Assembly (NCBI GenBank): GCA_023396665.1
Contig: JAEWVL010000373.1
Span: 1 to 12,313 of the forward strand
Reading direction: 5' to 3'
Length of the DNA stretch: 12,313 bases
DNA from: Spirochaetota bacterium
Lineage (GTDB): Bacteria > Spirochaetota > UBA4802 > JAFGJZ01
Shown here: piece by piece, positions 6,601 through 12,313 of the stretch
Numbering within the stretch: position 1 is the stretch's first letter
Layout: every line of letters starts with the position of its first letter
Program-made: the position numbers and the translations under genes
Notes under the pieces: model-generated
The model's input: only the letters and a program-made list of their open reading frames with translations
Database searches by the model: none
What the model was told of the DNA's origin: nothing

Positions 6601-7923
6601 CTATTGCAGCGCCTTCTGTGTCTCGACGAGCAGCTGCATCATAACAATGCCGCATGCCAATTCGGGAATGGCCTCACACAGTGATTTAACCAGCAGCTGC
6701 TGAAGCTTTCCCGACAGAAAGGTGTCGATAATCAGATAGTAGTAGTACGGCGAATTAACCGGACCTTTGCCGCTGAGACGACGCCGAATAATTTCCTCTA
6801 TTTTTTTCGGGCTGTTGTCATCTGAATTCTTTACCGAATGCAGCAACTCACGCTGTGTCCTTTCGATTTCATTCAGACAATCCTGATAGCTCCACTGCCG
6901 TATGCGCTCCAGTCGCAATACACTTGCCGCACTGTCAGCGAAGACCGGCAGCAAATCAGTGTGAAATTTCGAGTGCTCGGGAAGAATCGATCTGAGAGAT
7001 TCATGATAAGTGGCGGGCACTCTGCCATACAATCGCGATGCGAGATCGATGATCCGCTGCCGCACCCGCCTTTCGCCCAGCAGTGTCGCAAAACTTTTTT
7101 CTGCGCGTTCATTCGGCAGCAGAAAATAACTGTTTCCCTTAAGGCGGGCAAAGGTCTTCAGCGTGTCAAGGTAGCCCAGCTCGCAGTAATCATTAATGAA
7201 TTTCTTATTAAAGTCAAGAACCCCCCCCATGTCGATGGAGTTTTTAATGTAAATGGTGCAGCCTCCCTCGATCTGCAGTTTCTGGCGCATACCGATACCC
7301 GAGATGTCTATCACGATTATGCGCCGGTAACCCCTGCGTCTGGCCATTGAATAGGGAATGTTGTCGTAGACCCCGCCGTCTATGTAGTTTTTTCCGGCAA
7401 TTTCGGCACTCTGAAACCCGGGAAAAGCCGCGCTCGCCATCAGGTAGTCGGGAATCGTTCCCGGCTCCATTTCTTCAATGAAAACTTCCCGGGGCTTGCG
7501 GTCGCTCAGATTGTAGGTAACCACACCAAGATCGTTTCCCTTCTTTCTGATTGCCCGGTCATCAAGATTATCGAGTATCAGTCGACGCAAGGGCGAGGTG
7601 TCCAGCCCTCCCCTTTCTATCGTCGTCTGATAAAACTTTTTGAATGTCGAAAACGAAGCCTTGTTCAGTGAGAGCTCACCGTTGTGTACCAGCTCTTCGG
7701 GCAGATCCAGAATAAAATCTATGCCGATATTCTGCACAATCGTGTCGAGCACCTTTTCTTTACCCTGGGCGAGAAAACCCGCAATAAGAGCTCCGATCGA
7801 ATTGCCGATAAAGGCGTTTACTCTAACGCCGCACTTCCTGAGCGCACGCCATGCCCCTATGTGATAGACGCCCTTTGCGCCGCCGCCGCTCAGTACCAGA
7901 CAATATTGTTCCTTTTCTTTCAT
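6601..7923 (-). CDS. Patatin-like phospholipase
   Basis: A 440-residue cytoplasmic-type patatin (RssA-like) predicted to hydrolyse acyl ester bonds of phospholipids or other lipids with a Ser-Asp dyad. The oxyanion glycine loop is SGGGAKG (12-18). Nucleophile Ser42 is in GNSIG, and Asp182 is in DGGVYDNIP. The catalytic domain ends near residue 210. The remaining 230 residues are charged and mostly helical, and I do not recognise them. No signal peptide or membrane helix is seen. GGGAG lies eight bases before the ATG. The gene sits 119 bp upstream of marR and 174 bp downstream of exoA, on the same strand. I see no terminator behind it, so read-through into marR is possible. Its substrate is not predictable. 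Confidence 0.9.
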   Translation of the reverse strand: MKEKEQYCLVLSGGGAKGVYHIGAWRALRKCGVRVNAFIGNSIGALIAGFLAQGKEKVLDTIVQNIGIDFILDLPEELVHNGELSLNKASFSTFKKFYQTTIERGGLDTSPLRRLILDNLDDRAIRKKGNDLGVVTYNLSDRKPREVFIEEMEPGTIPDYLMASAAFPGFQSAEIAGKNYIDGGVYDNIPYSMARRRGYRRIIVIDISGIGMRQKLQIEGGCTIYIKNSIDMGGVLDFNKKFINDYCELGYLDTLKTFARLKGNSYFLLPNERAEKSFATLLGERRVRQRIIDLASRLYGRVPATYHESLRSILPEHSKFHTDLLPVFADSAASVLRLERIRQWSYQDCLNEIERTQRELLHSVKNSDDNSPKKIEEIIRRRLSGKGPVNSPYYYYLIIDTFLSGKLQQLLVKSLCEAIPELACGIVMMQLLVETQKALQ

Positions 7924-7953
7924 ACTTCTGCTCCCGAATCAGCTCAATAAAGA

Positions 7954-7965
7954 GGGGGGGGATAC
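7954..7965 (+). repeat. Intergenic GGGGATAC motif, copy D
   Basis: Eight G's followed by ATAC lie upstream of the patatin gene. AAGCCC follows nine bases later, within AAGCCCCC, which could pair with the G-run around a loop. Two copies of GAAGCGC surround it. The motif points opposite to the gene. Confidence 0.4.
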
Positions 7966-8097
7966 GAAGCGCCGAAGCCCCCTTCGAAGCGCTGCCCGCT
8001 TTTCTCATTGCGAAAAAGGTACAATCATATCCCGGAAAAATCACCGGAAAAGTCAGCATATTCAGCGCCGCCTGCAAAACTTCAGGGGAAAGCATAA

Positions 8098-8859
8098 CTA
8101 TGCGAGCTCAACCGATACCGGACAGTGATCGGAACCTTCGATTTCATTGTGTATTTCGGCTGAGGTGATTTTGTCCTTTATCGCGGTGCTCGCGAGAAAA
8201 TAGTCGATTCTCCACCCGACATTTTTTTCACGGGCGCCGGCACGATAGCTCCACCAGCTGTATTTTACCGTATCGGGATGCAGCAATCTGAAAGTATCGA
8301 CAAAACCGGCGTCAATGCAGGCCTGCATACCGTCAATCTCACTTTGCATATACCCTGCACTTTTATTATAATTTTCTTTCGGACGCGCGAGATCAAGAGC
8401 CTGGTGCGCCACATTAAAATCACCGCAGAGCAATAGCGGTTTCTTCTTTTCAATGATTTTCATGTGTTTGAGAAAAGCGCTGTCCCACTGGGCGCGATAG
8501 TCCAGACGCGCGAGCTCGCTTCCGGAATTGGGAGTGTACACGGTAACCAGAATAAAATCATCGAACTCAGCCGCTATAAGGCGCCCCTCAAGGTCATGTT
8601 CTTCGATGCCGATTCCGCTTTGAACCTCAAGCGGCGCGATTTTTGTAAGTATTGCCGTTCCCGAATATCCCTTGCGTTGCGCTGAATTGGCGAACAGTTT
8701 CCAATCGGCAAAGGGGGCAAGCGCCTCACGCACCTGATCCTCCTGCGCCTTGGTCTCCTGCAGACAGATTATATCAGGCGCTAGCGCCCTAAGCGAGGCC
8801 GCAAATTCCTTTTTCATAACTGCTCTGATGCCGTTCACATTCCATGATACGATTTTCAT
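8098..8859 (-). CDS. xthA: Exodeoxyribonuclease III (AP endonuclease)
   Basis: A 253-residue exonuclease/endonuclease/phosphatase-fold enzyme of the ExoIII/ExoA family, which incises DNA at abasic sites and trims 3' ends in base-excision repair. Active-site residues are visible in order: Asn7 in SWNVNGIR, Glu35 in LQETK, Tyr108 in YTPNSG, Asp147 and Asn149 in GDFN, and Asp244/His245 in GSDHCPV. Length and motifs match bacterial ExoA closely. AAGGAG lies seven bases before the ATG. Its leader contains two overlapping inverted repeats and the GGGGATAC motif. The next gene on the strand is the patatin-like lipase, and no functional link between them is evident. The symbol exoA is equally used. 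Confidence 0.95.
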   Translation of the reverse strand: MKIVSWNVNGIRAVMKKEFAASLRALAPDIICLQETKAQEDQVREALAPFADWKLFANSAQRKGYSGTAILTKIAPLEVQSGIGIEEHDLEGRLIAAEFDDFILVTVYTPNSGSELARLDYRAQWDSAFLKHMKIIEKKKPLLLCGDFNVAHQALDLARPKENYNKSAGYMQSEIDGMQACIDAGFVDTFRLLHPDTVKYSWWSYRAGAREKNVGWRIDYFLASTAIKDKITSAEIHNEIEGSDHCPVSVELA

Positions 8860-8871
8860 CGCGTCGCTCCT

Positions 8872-8934
8872 TGCGGGGGTGATGGGTTCGGGCTTTTGTA
8901 GTCCGTATCCCCCCGCATGTCAAACAGTATGCGG
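8872..8934 (-). promoter_or_regulatory. Overlapping alternative hairpins in the exoA leader, with GGGGATAC copy E
   Basis: TGCGGGGG (8872-8879) pairs with CCCCCGCA (8910-8917), and CCGCAT (8913-8918) pairs with ATGCGG (8929-8934). The two stems share 8913-8917 and so cannot form together. The first touches the AAGGAG ribosome site (8867-8872). Copy E of the motif is at 8905-8914, followed on the minus strand by AAGCCC nine bases later. Regulation by switching between the stems is an inference. Confidence 0.35.
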
Positions 8935-8969
8935 ATGCATTCTGGCGGCTTTACGTAAAAACAGAATTC

Positions 8970-9446
8970 TTATGCCGCCTTTCGGCCCCGCCTGGCGATG
9001 GCGCCCGAAAGGTGCCCCATCGGGCAGATACTGCACCAGCTTCGCGGTTTAAATATGATGCCGAGGACAGCTGCGATAATCGAAGTGACGAGCACCATGC
9101 GCAGAAGCACCATCGCCGACGCCGCCAGATCGCCTTTCGCAGAAAACATGGAAACTGCGAAAAAACCCATCATCAGCACAAACAGCAGATTCTTGAAAAT
9201 GCTGCTGCGCATAAAAGCCGGCATCGTGTTTCGAAACGACAGTCTCGCAAAGGCATTGTGCAAAAATGATCCCCTGGGGCAATAGCCCGAACAGTGTATT
9301 TTTCCTCTGCCGCGAATGGACTGATACAGGGGAAGAAGCATGCACAGCAAACCCGCGAGCGCGAATCTGCGATCAATGATTGCGAGCGCGAAAAAGAGAA
9401 CAAAGAAGATCCAGCTGAATCGCATCGCGATTTGTGACAGTTTCAT
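8970..9446 (-). CDS. Membrane 4Fe-4S binding protein (NapH/NosR-like module)
   Basis: A small 158-residue membrane protein with about four hydrophobic segments (roughly 8-25, 28-42, 84-102 and 110-131). It has two cysteine motifs of the NapH/NosR/polyferredoxin type: HCSGYCPRGS (Cys52, Cys56) and WCSICPMGHLSG (Cys138, Cys141). Together these supply the four ligands for one iron-sulphur cluster at the membrane face. Such proteins pass electrons between the quinone pool and partner redox proteins. Longer relatives have additional cysteine motifs, absent here. GGAG lies eight to nine bases before the ATG. The gene is monocistronic or leads into exoA after 110 bp. The partner is unknown; the flavodoxin gene upstream is a candidate, although a terminator separates them. 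Confidence 0.75.
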   Translation of the reverse strand: MKLSQIAMRFSWIFFVLFFALAIIDRRFALAGLLCMLLPLYQSIRGRGKIHCSGYCPRGSFLHNAFARLSFRNTMPAFMRSSIFKNLLFVLMMGFFAVSMFSAKGDLAASAMVLLRMVLVTSIIAAVLGIIFKPRSWCSICPMGHLSGAIARRGRKAA

Positions 9447-9500
9447 AGAAATACTCCGCTTTGTGTTGTTTTATTGCTGTTTTTTTGCAATAGGATCTGA

Positions 9501-9541
9501 CATATATCTTAATAACCATATATTGCAATATTACGATATTG
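9501..9541 (-). promoter_or_regulatory. Promoter and palindromic operator of the 4Fe-4S protein gene
   Basis: ATATTGCAATAT (9520-9531) is a perfect palindrome, overlapped by CAATAT-TACG-ATATTG (9526-9541). On the minus strand TTGCAA (9528-9523) and TATATG (9506-9501) are 16 bases apart and could be -35 and -10. The palindromes therefore cover the -35. The binding regulator is not identified. Confidence 0.4.
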
Positions 9542-9616
9542 TCAAGCCATTGAAACAGAAACACTGTTTTTTTAAAGTACTGCTCTACAGCGACTGGTAT
9601 GTGCCGACCCGGGGGA

Positions 9617-9649
9617 TAAAAAAAGGCGGAACCCATCGGACCCCGCCTT
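9617..9649 (-). terminator. Rho-independent terminator of the flavodoxin gene
   Basis: On the minus strand AAGGCGG and CCGCCTT form a 7-bp stem around a 13-base loop, followed directly by a run of T's. It begins about 40 bases after the flavodoxin stop and isolates that gene from the 4Fe-4S gene. Confidence 0.88.
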
Positions 9650-9690
9650 GTATCTGCTTGTTGAACAGAGTGACGCCTTGTTTCAGTCGC

Positions 9691-10488
9691 TTATTTCTTC
9701 TTGCTCTTGACGGTTTTTTTTGCTGACGCTTTGGGTGCAGCTTTTTTAACCGCCTTCTTGGGAGCGGCCTTCGGTGCTGCTTTCTTCACTGCTTTCTTGG
9801 GAGCGGCCTTCGGCGTCGCCTTCTTCACTGCCGCTTTCGGTGCCGCTTTCTTGACAGCTTTCTTGGGAGCGGCCTTCGGCGCTGCTTTCTTCACTGCCGC
9901 TTTCGGAGCAGCCGTTGGTTCCGACTTCTGGGTTGAAGCTTCCGGTCTTGCGTCAGCGGCATCGGAATCTTTATTGATAAGCTGCAGCGGATAGGTGATG
10001 GTACTGACCACACGCGACAGTATACCGGCGGCCACACCGCTTCTTTTGACCGATTCGACAGATGACTTTATTTCGGCAATCATCTTTTTCAGCGCTTCTT
10101 CGATATTCTTCTTCTCATCTTCTTCTATCTGTTTTCCCTCTGACGCGGAAAAATAGTTATCAACCCCGTTGATATCGGTGAGATATGAAAGTTTAATACC
10201 GTTCAGTTCAGCCTCGTTGCTGAAAATATCAAGAACACCGGCCGACATTTTGCCGCAGAGAATCACCGCGAAAACATAGTCGCTTTCGATTTTGACCTTG
10301 GTCAGAAACTCTTTCACCTGGCGTGGAAGCCCCAAATAGTAACAAGGAAAAACAAAACCTATCTTGTCGGCTTTGAAGCCAAGTTCTTTTCCCTGACCGA
10401 GCAGTTTCGGAATGGAAAGAAGCTCGCCTCCGATTTTGCGGGCGACCTGAAGGCTGTTACCCGTCGATGTGAAGTAAAATATTTTCAT
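9691..10488 (-). CDS. Flavodoxin-like protein with a histone H1-like basic tail
   Basis: A 265-residue protein in two parts. Residues 1 to about 160 are a flavodoxin-like domain of the kind found at the front of EFR1-type ferredoxin proteins: the FMN phosphate loop TSTGNS (7-12), GFVFPCYYLGLP (44-55) and VFAVILCGK (72-80). EFR1 proteins normally continue into two 4Fe-4S motifs, but here there is no cysteine cluster. Residues 191-265 instead consist of Lys-, Ala- and Pro-rich repeats (AAPKAAPKKAVKK units), ending KSKKK, as in histone H1-like HctB/AlgP tails. The DNA repeats are 39 and 66 bases apart. The ATG at 10488 follows GAGAGG. An upstream in-frame ATG at 10575 adds 29 residues that would precede the flavodoxin fold, so I reject it. 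A terminator follows the gene. Nucleic-acid or polyanion binding by the tail is an inference. Confidence 0.8.
   Translation of the reverse strand: MKIFYFTSTGNSLQVARKIGGELLSIPKLLGQGKELGFKADKIGFVFPCYYLGLPRQVKEFLTKVKIESDYVFAVILCGKMSAGVLDIFSNEAELNGIKLSYLTDINGVDNYFSASEGKQIEEDEKKNIEEALKKMIAEIKSSVESVKRSGVAAGILSRVVSTITYPLQLINKDSDAADARPEASTQKSEPTAAPKAAVKKAAPKAAPKKAVKKAAPKAAVKKATPKAAPKKAVKKAAPKAAPKKAVKKAAPKASAKKTVKSKKK
9701..9930 (-). repeat. Degenerate coding repeats for the Lys/Ala/Pro tail
   Basis: The unit TTCTTGGGAGCGGCCTTCGG (plus-strand sense) recurs at about 9755, 9794 and 9860, spacings of 39 and 66 bases, mixed with shorter related units. Spacings are multiples of three, so copy-number change keeps the frame. 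This makes the tail length likely to vary between strains. Confidence 0.8.
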
Positions 10489-10527
10489 AGAACCTCTCTT
10501 GAAATGTATGACGAGATAAAAACAGAA

Positions 10528-10566
10528 ATACGAAACGTTCGTATCACAGCGCGTCCGAAAAATCAA
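10528..10566 (-). promoter_or_regulatory. Probable operator and promoter of the flavodoxin gene
   Basis: ATACGAA-ACG-TTCGTAT (10528-10544) is a perfect 17-bp palindrome 40 bp before the flavodoxin ATG. On the minus strand TTGATT (10566-10561) is 17 bases before TACGAA (10543-10538), a weak -35/-10 pair whose -10 lies inside the palindrome. A second palindrome, ACATAT-CAAA-ATATGT, lies at 10581-10596. The regulator is unknown and not encoded next to it. Confidence 0.45.
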
Positions 10567-10715
10567 GACTTTCACAGACTACATATCAAAATATGTGCAA
10601 TTTGCGAGCACGAGCTCTTAGAAGCCCTTCAAACAGCCGTTGCCGATCGAAAAATGGTTGTCATATTTCTTTCGGCAGGCTCACAATTGCCGCAATGACA
10701 GGAGAACAGCGCTCT

Positions 10716-11336
10716 ATGAGATTTTTCTTTGTTCGTCACGGCCAAAGCGAGGCCAATCTGCTTCATGAATTCTCCAACAAAGGCATGAAACATTTGCTTA
10801 GCGGGCAGGGACTCTCCCAGGCTCTGCAATTGGCCGCCAAACTGAAACACTGCGCTATCACCCGAATATATTCAAGCCCGGTTCTGCGCGCAATTCACAC
10901 AACACAGATCGTGGCCGAAACGCTCGGCATACCATCCTTTGAGGTGAACGAAGCGCTTCGCGAATATGATGTCGGTCTGCTGGAAGGCAAATCGGATCAG
11001 GAAAGCTGGGCTCTTTTTGAAAATTTGCAGAAGCGCTGGGAAGATCCGCGAAATTGCAATGAAAAGATAGAGGGCGGCGAAAGTTTCAGCGACATTCAGA
11101 AACGCTTTTCGGCTTTTGTTACAGATGTTCTCTACACTCACGATGCGGGGGATAATGTACTCTGCGTGACACATGGCGGCCTGCTGCGAATCGGATTGCC
11201 GGCCGTGCTGCAAAATGTCGATTACAGTTTTGCCAGAGAACACGGTCTTGACAACTGCGATATCGTTGTTGCAGCCTCAAAGGAGAAATGTATTGAATGC
11301 CTTAAGTGGGGATCACTGGAATTAAAGCCCGAATAA
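10716..11336 (+). CDS. Histidine phosphatase (phosphoglycerate mutase-like) family protein
   Basis: A 206-residue member of the branch-1 histidine phosphatase superfamily, which removes phosphate from small molecules or proteins through a phosphohistidine. The signature RHGQSEAN places catalytic His8 and Arg7. Arg58 in SSPVLRAI, the acid region LREYDVGLLEG (81-91) and His153 in VTHGGLLRIG complete the active site. It is shorter than true cofactor-dependent phosphoglycerate mutase and lacks that enzyme's insertions, so a phosphatase (CobC/GpmB-like) is more likely than glycolytic mutase. The start at 10716 is set by the RHG motif. AGGAG lies eleven bases upstream, and another ATG at 10695 has no ribosome site. 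The stop is 13 bases before the HAD gene, forming an operon. The substrate is unknown. Confidence 0.88.
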   Translation: MRFFFVRHGQSEANLLHEFSNKGMKHLLSGQGLSQALQLAAKLKHCAITRIYSSPVLRAIHTTQIVAETLGIPSFEVNEALREYDVGLLEGKSDQESWALFENLQKRWEDPRNCNEKIEGGESFSDIQKRFSAFVTDVLYTHDAGDNVLCVTHGGLLRIGLPAVLQNVDYSFAREHGLDNCDIVVAASKEKCIECLKWGSLELKPE

Positions 11337-11349
11337 GGGGAGGCTCACG

Positions 11350-12024
11350 ATGAAACACTATGACTGCTACTTTTTCGATCTTTTTCATACTCTTATTCGA
11401 TTTGAACCGAATCAGGACAGGGAAAGAAATGAATTTTCCATACTCGGCATCTCACACGAAGAATGGAACGATTATGTGATGCGTGAGTATGCGCCGCGGG
11501 CACTCGGAGAAATTAACGATATAAGAGCGGTTGTCTGCGCAATTACCCGTCTCATCGACAAAAACCTCAGCGAAGAGACGATCGACCTTCTTGTAGAAAC
11601 ACGAAAAGAACGGTATCGCAAAGCCCTCGTTCTGGTCAATCGGCATGTACTCAACACGATCGCTGATCTTTATCGAAAGGGAAAAACTCTGGTGCTCGTC
11701 AGCAACGCCGATGTTTTCGACAAATTTTACTGGAACGACAGTCCTCTGTCAAAGTATTTTGCAAAGGCGATTTTCTCCTGTGATGTGGGTGTGATGAAGC
11801 CGCAGCGCGAGATTTACGAGTTGGCGATGGATGCGGTAAACGCCGATCCCGCCGCAAGCATCTTTATCGGTGACGGCGGACACGATGAACTTGCCGGAGC
11901 GAAAGAGGCGGGATTGGCGACGGTGCTTACGACGGAAATCATAAGGGATCTGTGGCCGGAACGGATTGCTTACCTGTCGAAGCATGCCGATTTCGTAATC
12001 GGAAACCTTGCCGAGTTGTGCTAA
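11350..12024 (+). CDS. HAD superfamily hydrolase
   Basis: A 224-residue haloacid dehalogenase-fold protein with a helical cap. Motif I is FFDLFHTL (8-15), with nucleophile Asp10 but Phe12 where phosphatases normally have a second Asp. Motif II is LVLVSNAD, motif III contains Lys in VGVMKPQREIYE, and motif IV is IFIGDGGHDELAGAKEAG. The DxF pattern resembles haloacid dehalogenases (DxF/Y-GT) and some uncharacterised HAD groups, so the leaving group may differ from a standard phosphatase. GGGGAGG lies six bases before the ATG. The gene is 13 bases behind the histidine phosphatase gene and surely co-transcribed, suggesting linked phosphate-ester metabolism or repair. I saw no frameshift. Function beyond the superfamily is not assignable. 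Confidence 0.87.
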   Translation: MKHYDCYFFDLFHTLIRFEPNQDRERNEFSILGISHEEWNDYVMREYAPRALGEINDIRAVVCAITRLIDKNLSEETIDLLVETRKERYRKALVLVNRHVLNTIADLYRKGKTLVLVSNADVFDKFYWNDSPLSKYFAKAIFSCDVGVMKPQREIYELAMDAVNADPAASIFIGDGGHDELAGAKEAGLATVLTTEIIRDLWPERIAYLSKHADFVIGNLAELC

Positions 12025-12116
12025 TCAACTGTTCAGCTATCATTCAAGATGCAACAGGCCAAGCGGCACATGGAAGTAACACCATTAAGCGGGAAACAGT
12101 TACGAGGATTACAGCA

Positions 12117-12313
12117 ATGATAGTAAATTTACGCAGAGGGGAACCAGGCGATGTCGGCGATTGCGCCCGTGCTCTTCTGGAATCGGAATTAGGCGAACGT
12201 TATTTTATAACCTTTAAAAGCTGCGAATCAGCTGTCAGGGAATTTACCGGCAAGGATACATTTCTCGTTGCCTGCGACGAAGAGGGATCTTTCACGGGAT
12301 TTCTGTGTTATAT
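12117..12313 (+). CDS. GNAT-type N-acetyltransferase, 5' part only
   Basis: The first 65 codons of a gene that runs off the window, beginning MIVNLRRGEPGDVGDCARAL. LRRGEPGDVGDCA matches the IR.A...D......L opening of GNAT acetyltransferases, and FLVACDEEGSFTGFLCY resembles the paired strands before the acetyl-CoA site. That site lies beyond the window edge, so the assignment is tentative. GAGG lies nine bases before the ATG. The ATG overlaps the TGA of a 23-codon frame that follows the HAD stop. It is on the same strand and 92 bp after the HAD gene, possibly the same operon. Confidence 0.55.
   Translation, partial: MIVNLRRGEPGDVGDCARALLESELGERYFITFKSCESAVREFTGKDTFLVACDEEGSFTGFLCY

Noticed and set aside
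7823..8095. A 90-codon minus-strand frame between exoA and the patatin gene
   Set aside because: It overlaps the start of the patatin gene in another frame, runs through the G-run repeat element, has no family resemblance and unusual composition.
8944..8979. GGCGGC/GCCGCC inverted repeat as a terminator of the 4Fe-4S gene
   Set aside because: The loop is 24 bases, one arm is inside the coding end, and there is no T-run after it.
9553..9572. AAACAG-AAACA-CTGTTT followed by T's as a plus-strand terminator
   Set aside because: The stem is short and A+T-rich, and no plus-strand gene lies upstream for it to serve.
9701..9930. Regular DNA repeats as a CRISPR array
   Set aside because: The repeats are coding, in multiples of three, and have no unique spacers of constant length.
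9701..9994. A 97-codon Ala/Phe-rich frame on the plus strand
   Set aside because: It is the antisense of the Lys/Ala/Pro tail of the flavodoxin gene; the repeats keep the other strand open. No independent ribosome site is evident.
10593..10715. Upstream extension of the histidine phosphatase
   Set aside because: The family begins a few residues before RHG. The 41 extra residues look random and no ribosome site precedes the earlier ATG.

Overview
The window is about 12.3 kb of bacterial chromosome carrying ordinary housekeeping and accessory genes. I see no rRNA, tRNA, insertion sequence, prophage or CRISPR array. Base composition is balanced in most genes, but the stretch from about 1,740 to 2,500 is clearly richer in A+T. 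The best lineage hint is a hypothetical protein at about 1,790-2,280 whose C-terminal half resembles, from memory, the DUF1564-type proteins of spirochaetes. A relaxed lipoprotein signal, an orphan GH43 enzyme and a lysine/alanine/proline-rich histone H1-like tail fit a free-living or gut spirochaete, but none is decisive, so the lineage is a low-to-moderate confidence inference.

Layout. On the minus strand at the left are a LysE-type exporter (68-706), a CE1/PHB-depolymerase-like lipoprotein esterase (838-1722) and the A+T-rich hypothetical gene (1790-2278). On the plus strand is a cytoplasmic GH43 glycosidase (2505-3488). It ends in a strong bidirectional terminator and converges on a membrane-anchored GyrI-like protein (3638-4282, minus). 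After a 319-bp gap holding a perfect 13-bp hairpin, a minus-strand series follows: lysA (4614-5888), a MarR regulator (5993-6481), a patatin-like lipase (6601-7923), exonuclease III (8098-8859), a membrane 4Fe-4S protein (8970-9446) and a flavodoxin with a histone H1-like tail (9691-10488). Divergent from the last gene, on the plus strand, are a histidine phosphatase (10716-11336), a tightly coupled HAD hydrolase (11350-12024) and a truncated GNAT acetyltransferase (12117 to the edge).

How the genes may work together. The clearest regulatory logic is around marR and lysA. Three copies of GTTG-N7-CAAC flank the TATAAT of marR and contain the TATAAT of lysA, which suggests a MarR repressor controlling itself and the last step of lysine synthesis. 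The flavodoxin and the 4Fe-4S protein each have palindromes over their likely promoters. The histidine phosphatase and HAD hydrolase form an operon with a 13-bp gap.

The most unusual items are the flavodoxin with a basic H1-like tail, the marR-lysA operator set, and a recurring intergenic motif GGGGATAC. The motif occurs five times, always between genes, and three copies share a following AAGCCC at the same distance. No complete undescribed multi-gene system could be established from the sequence alone.
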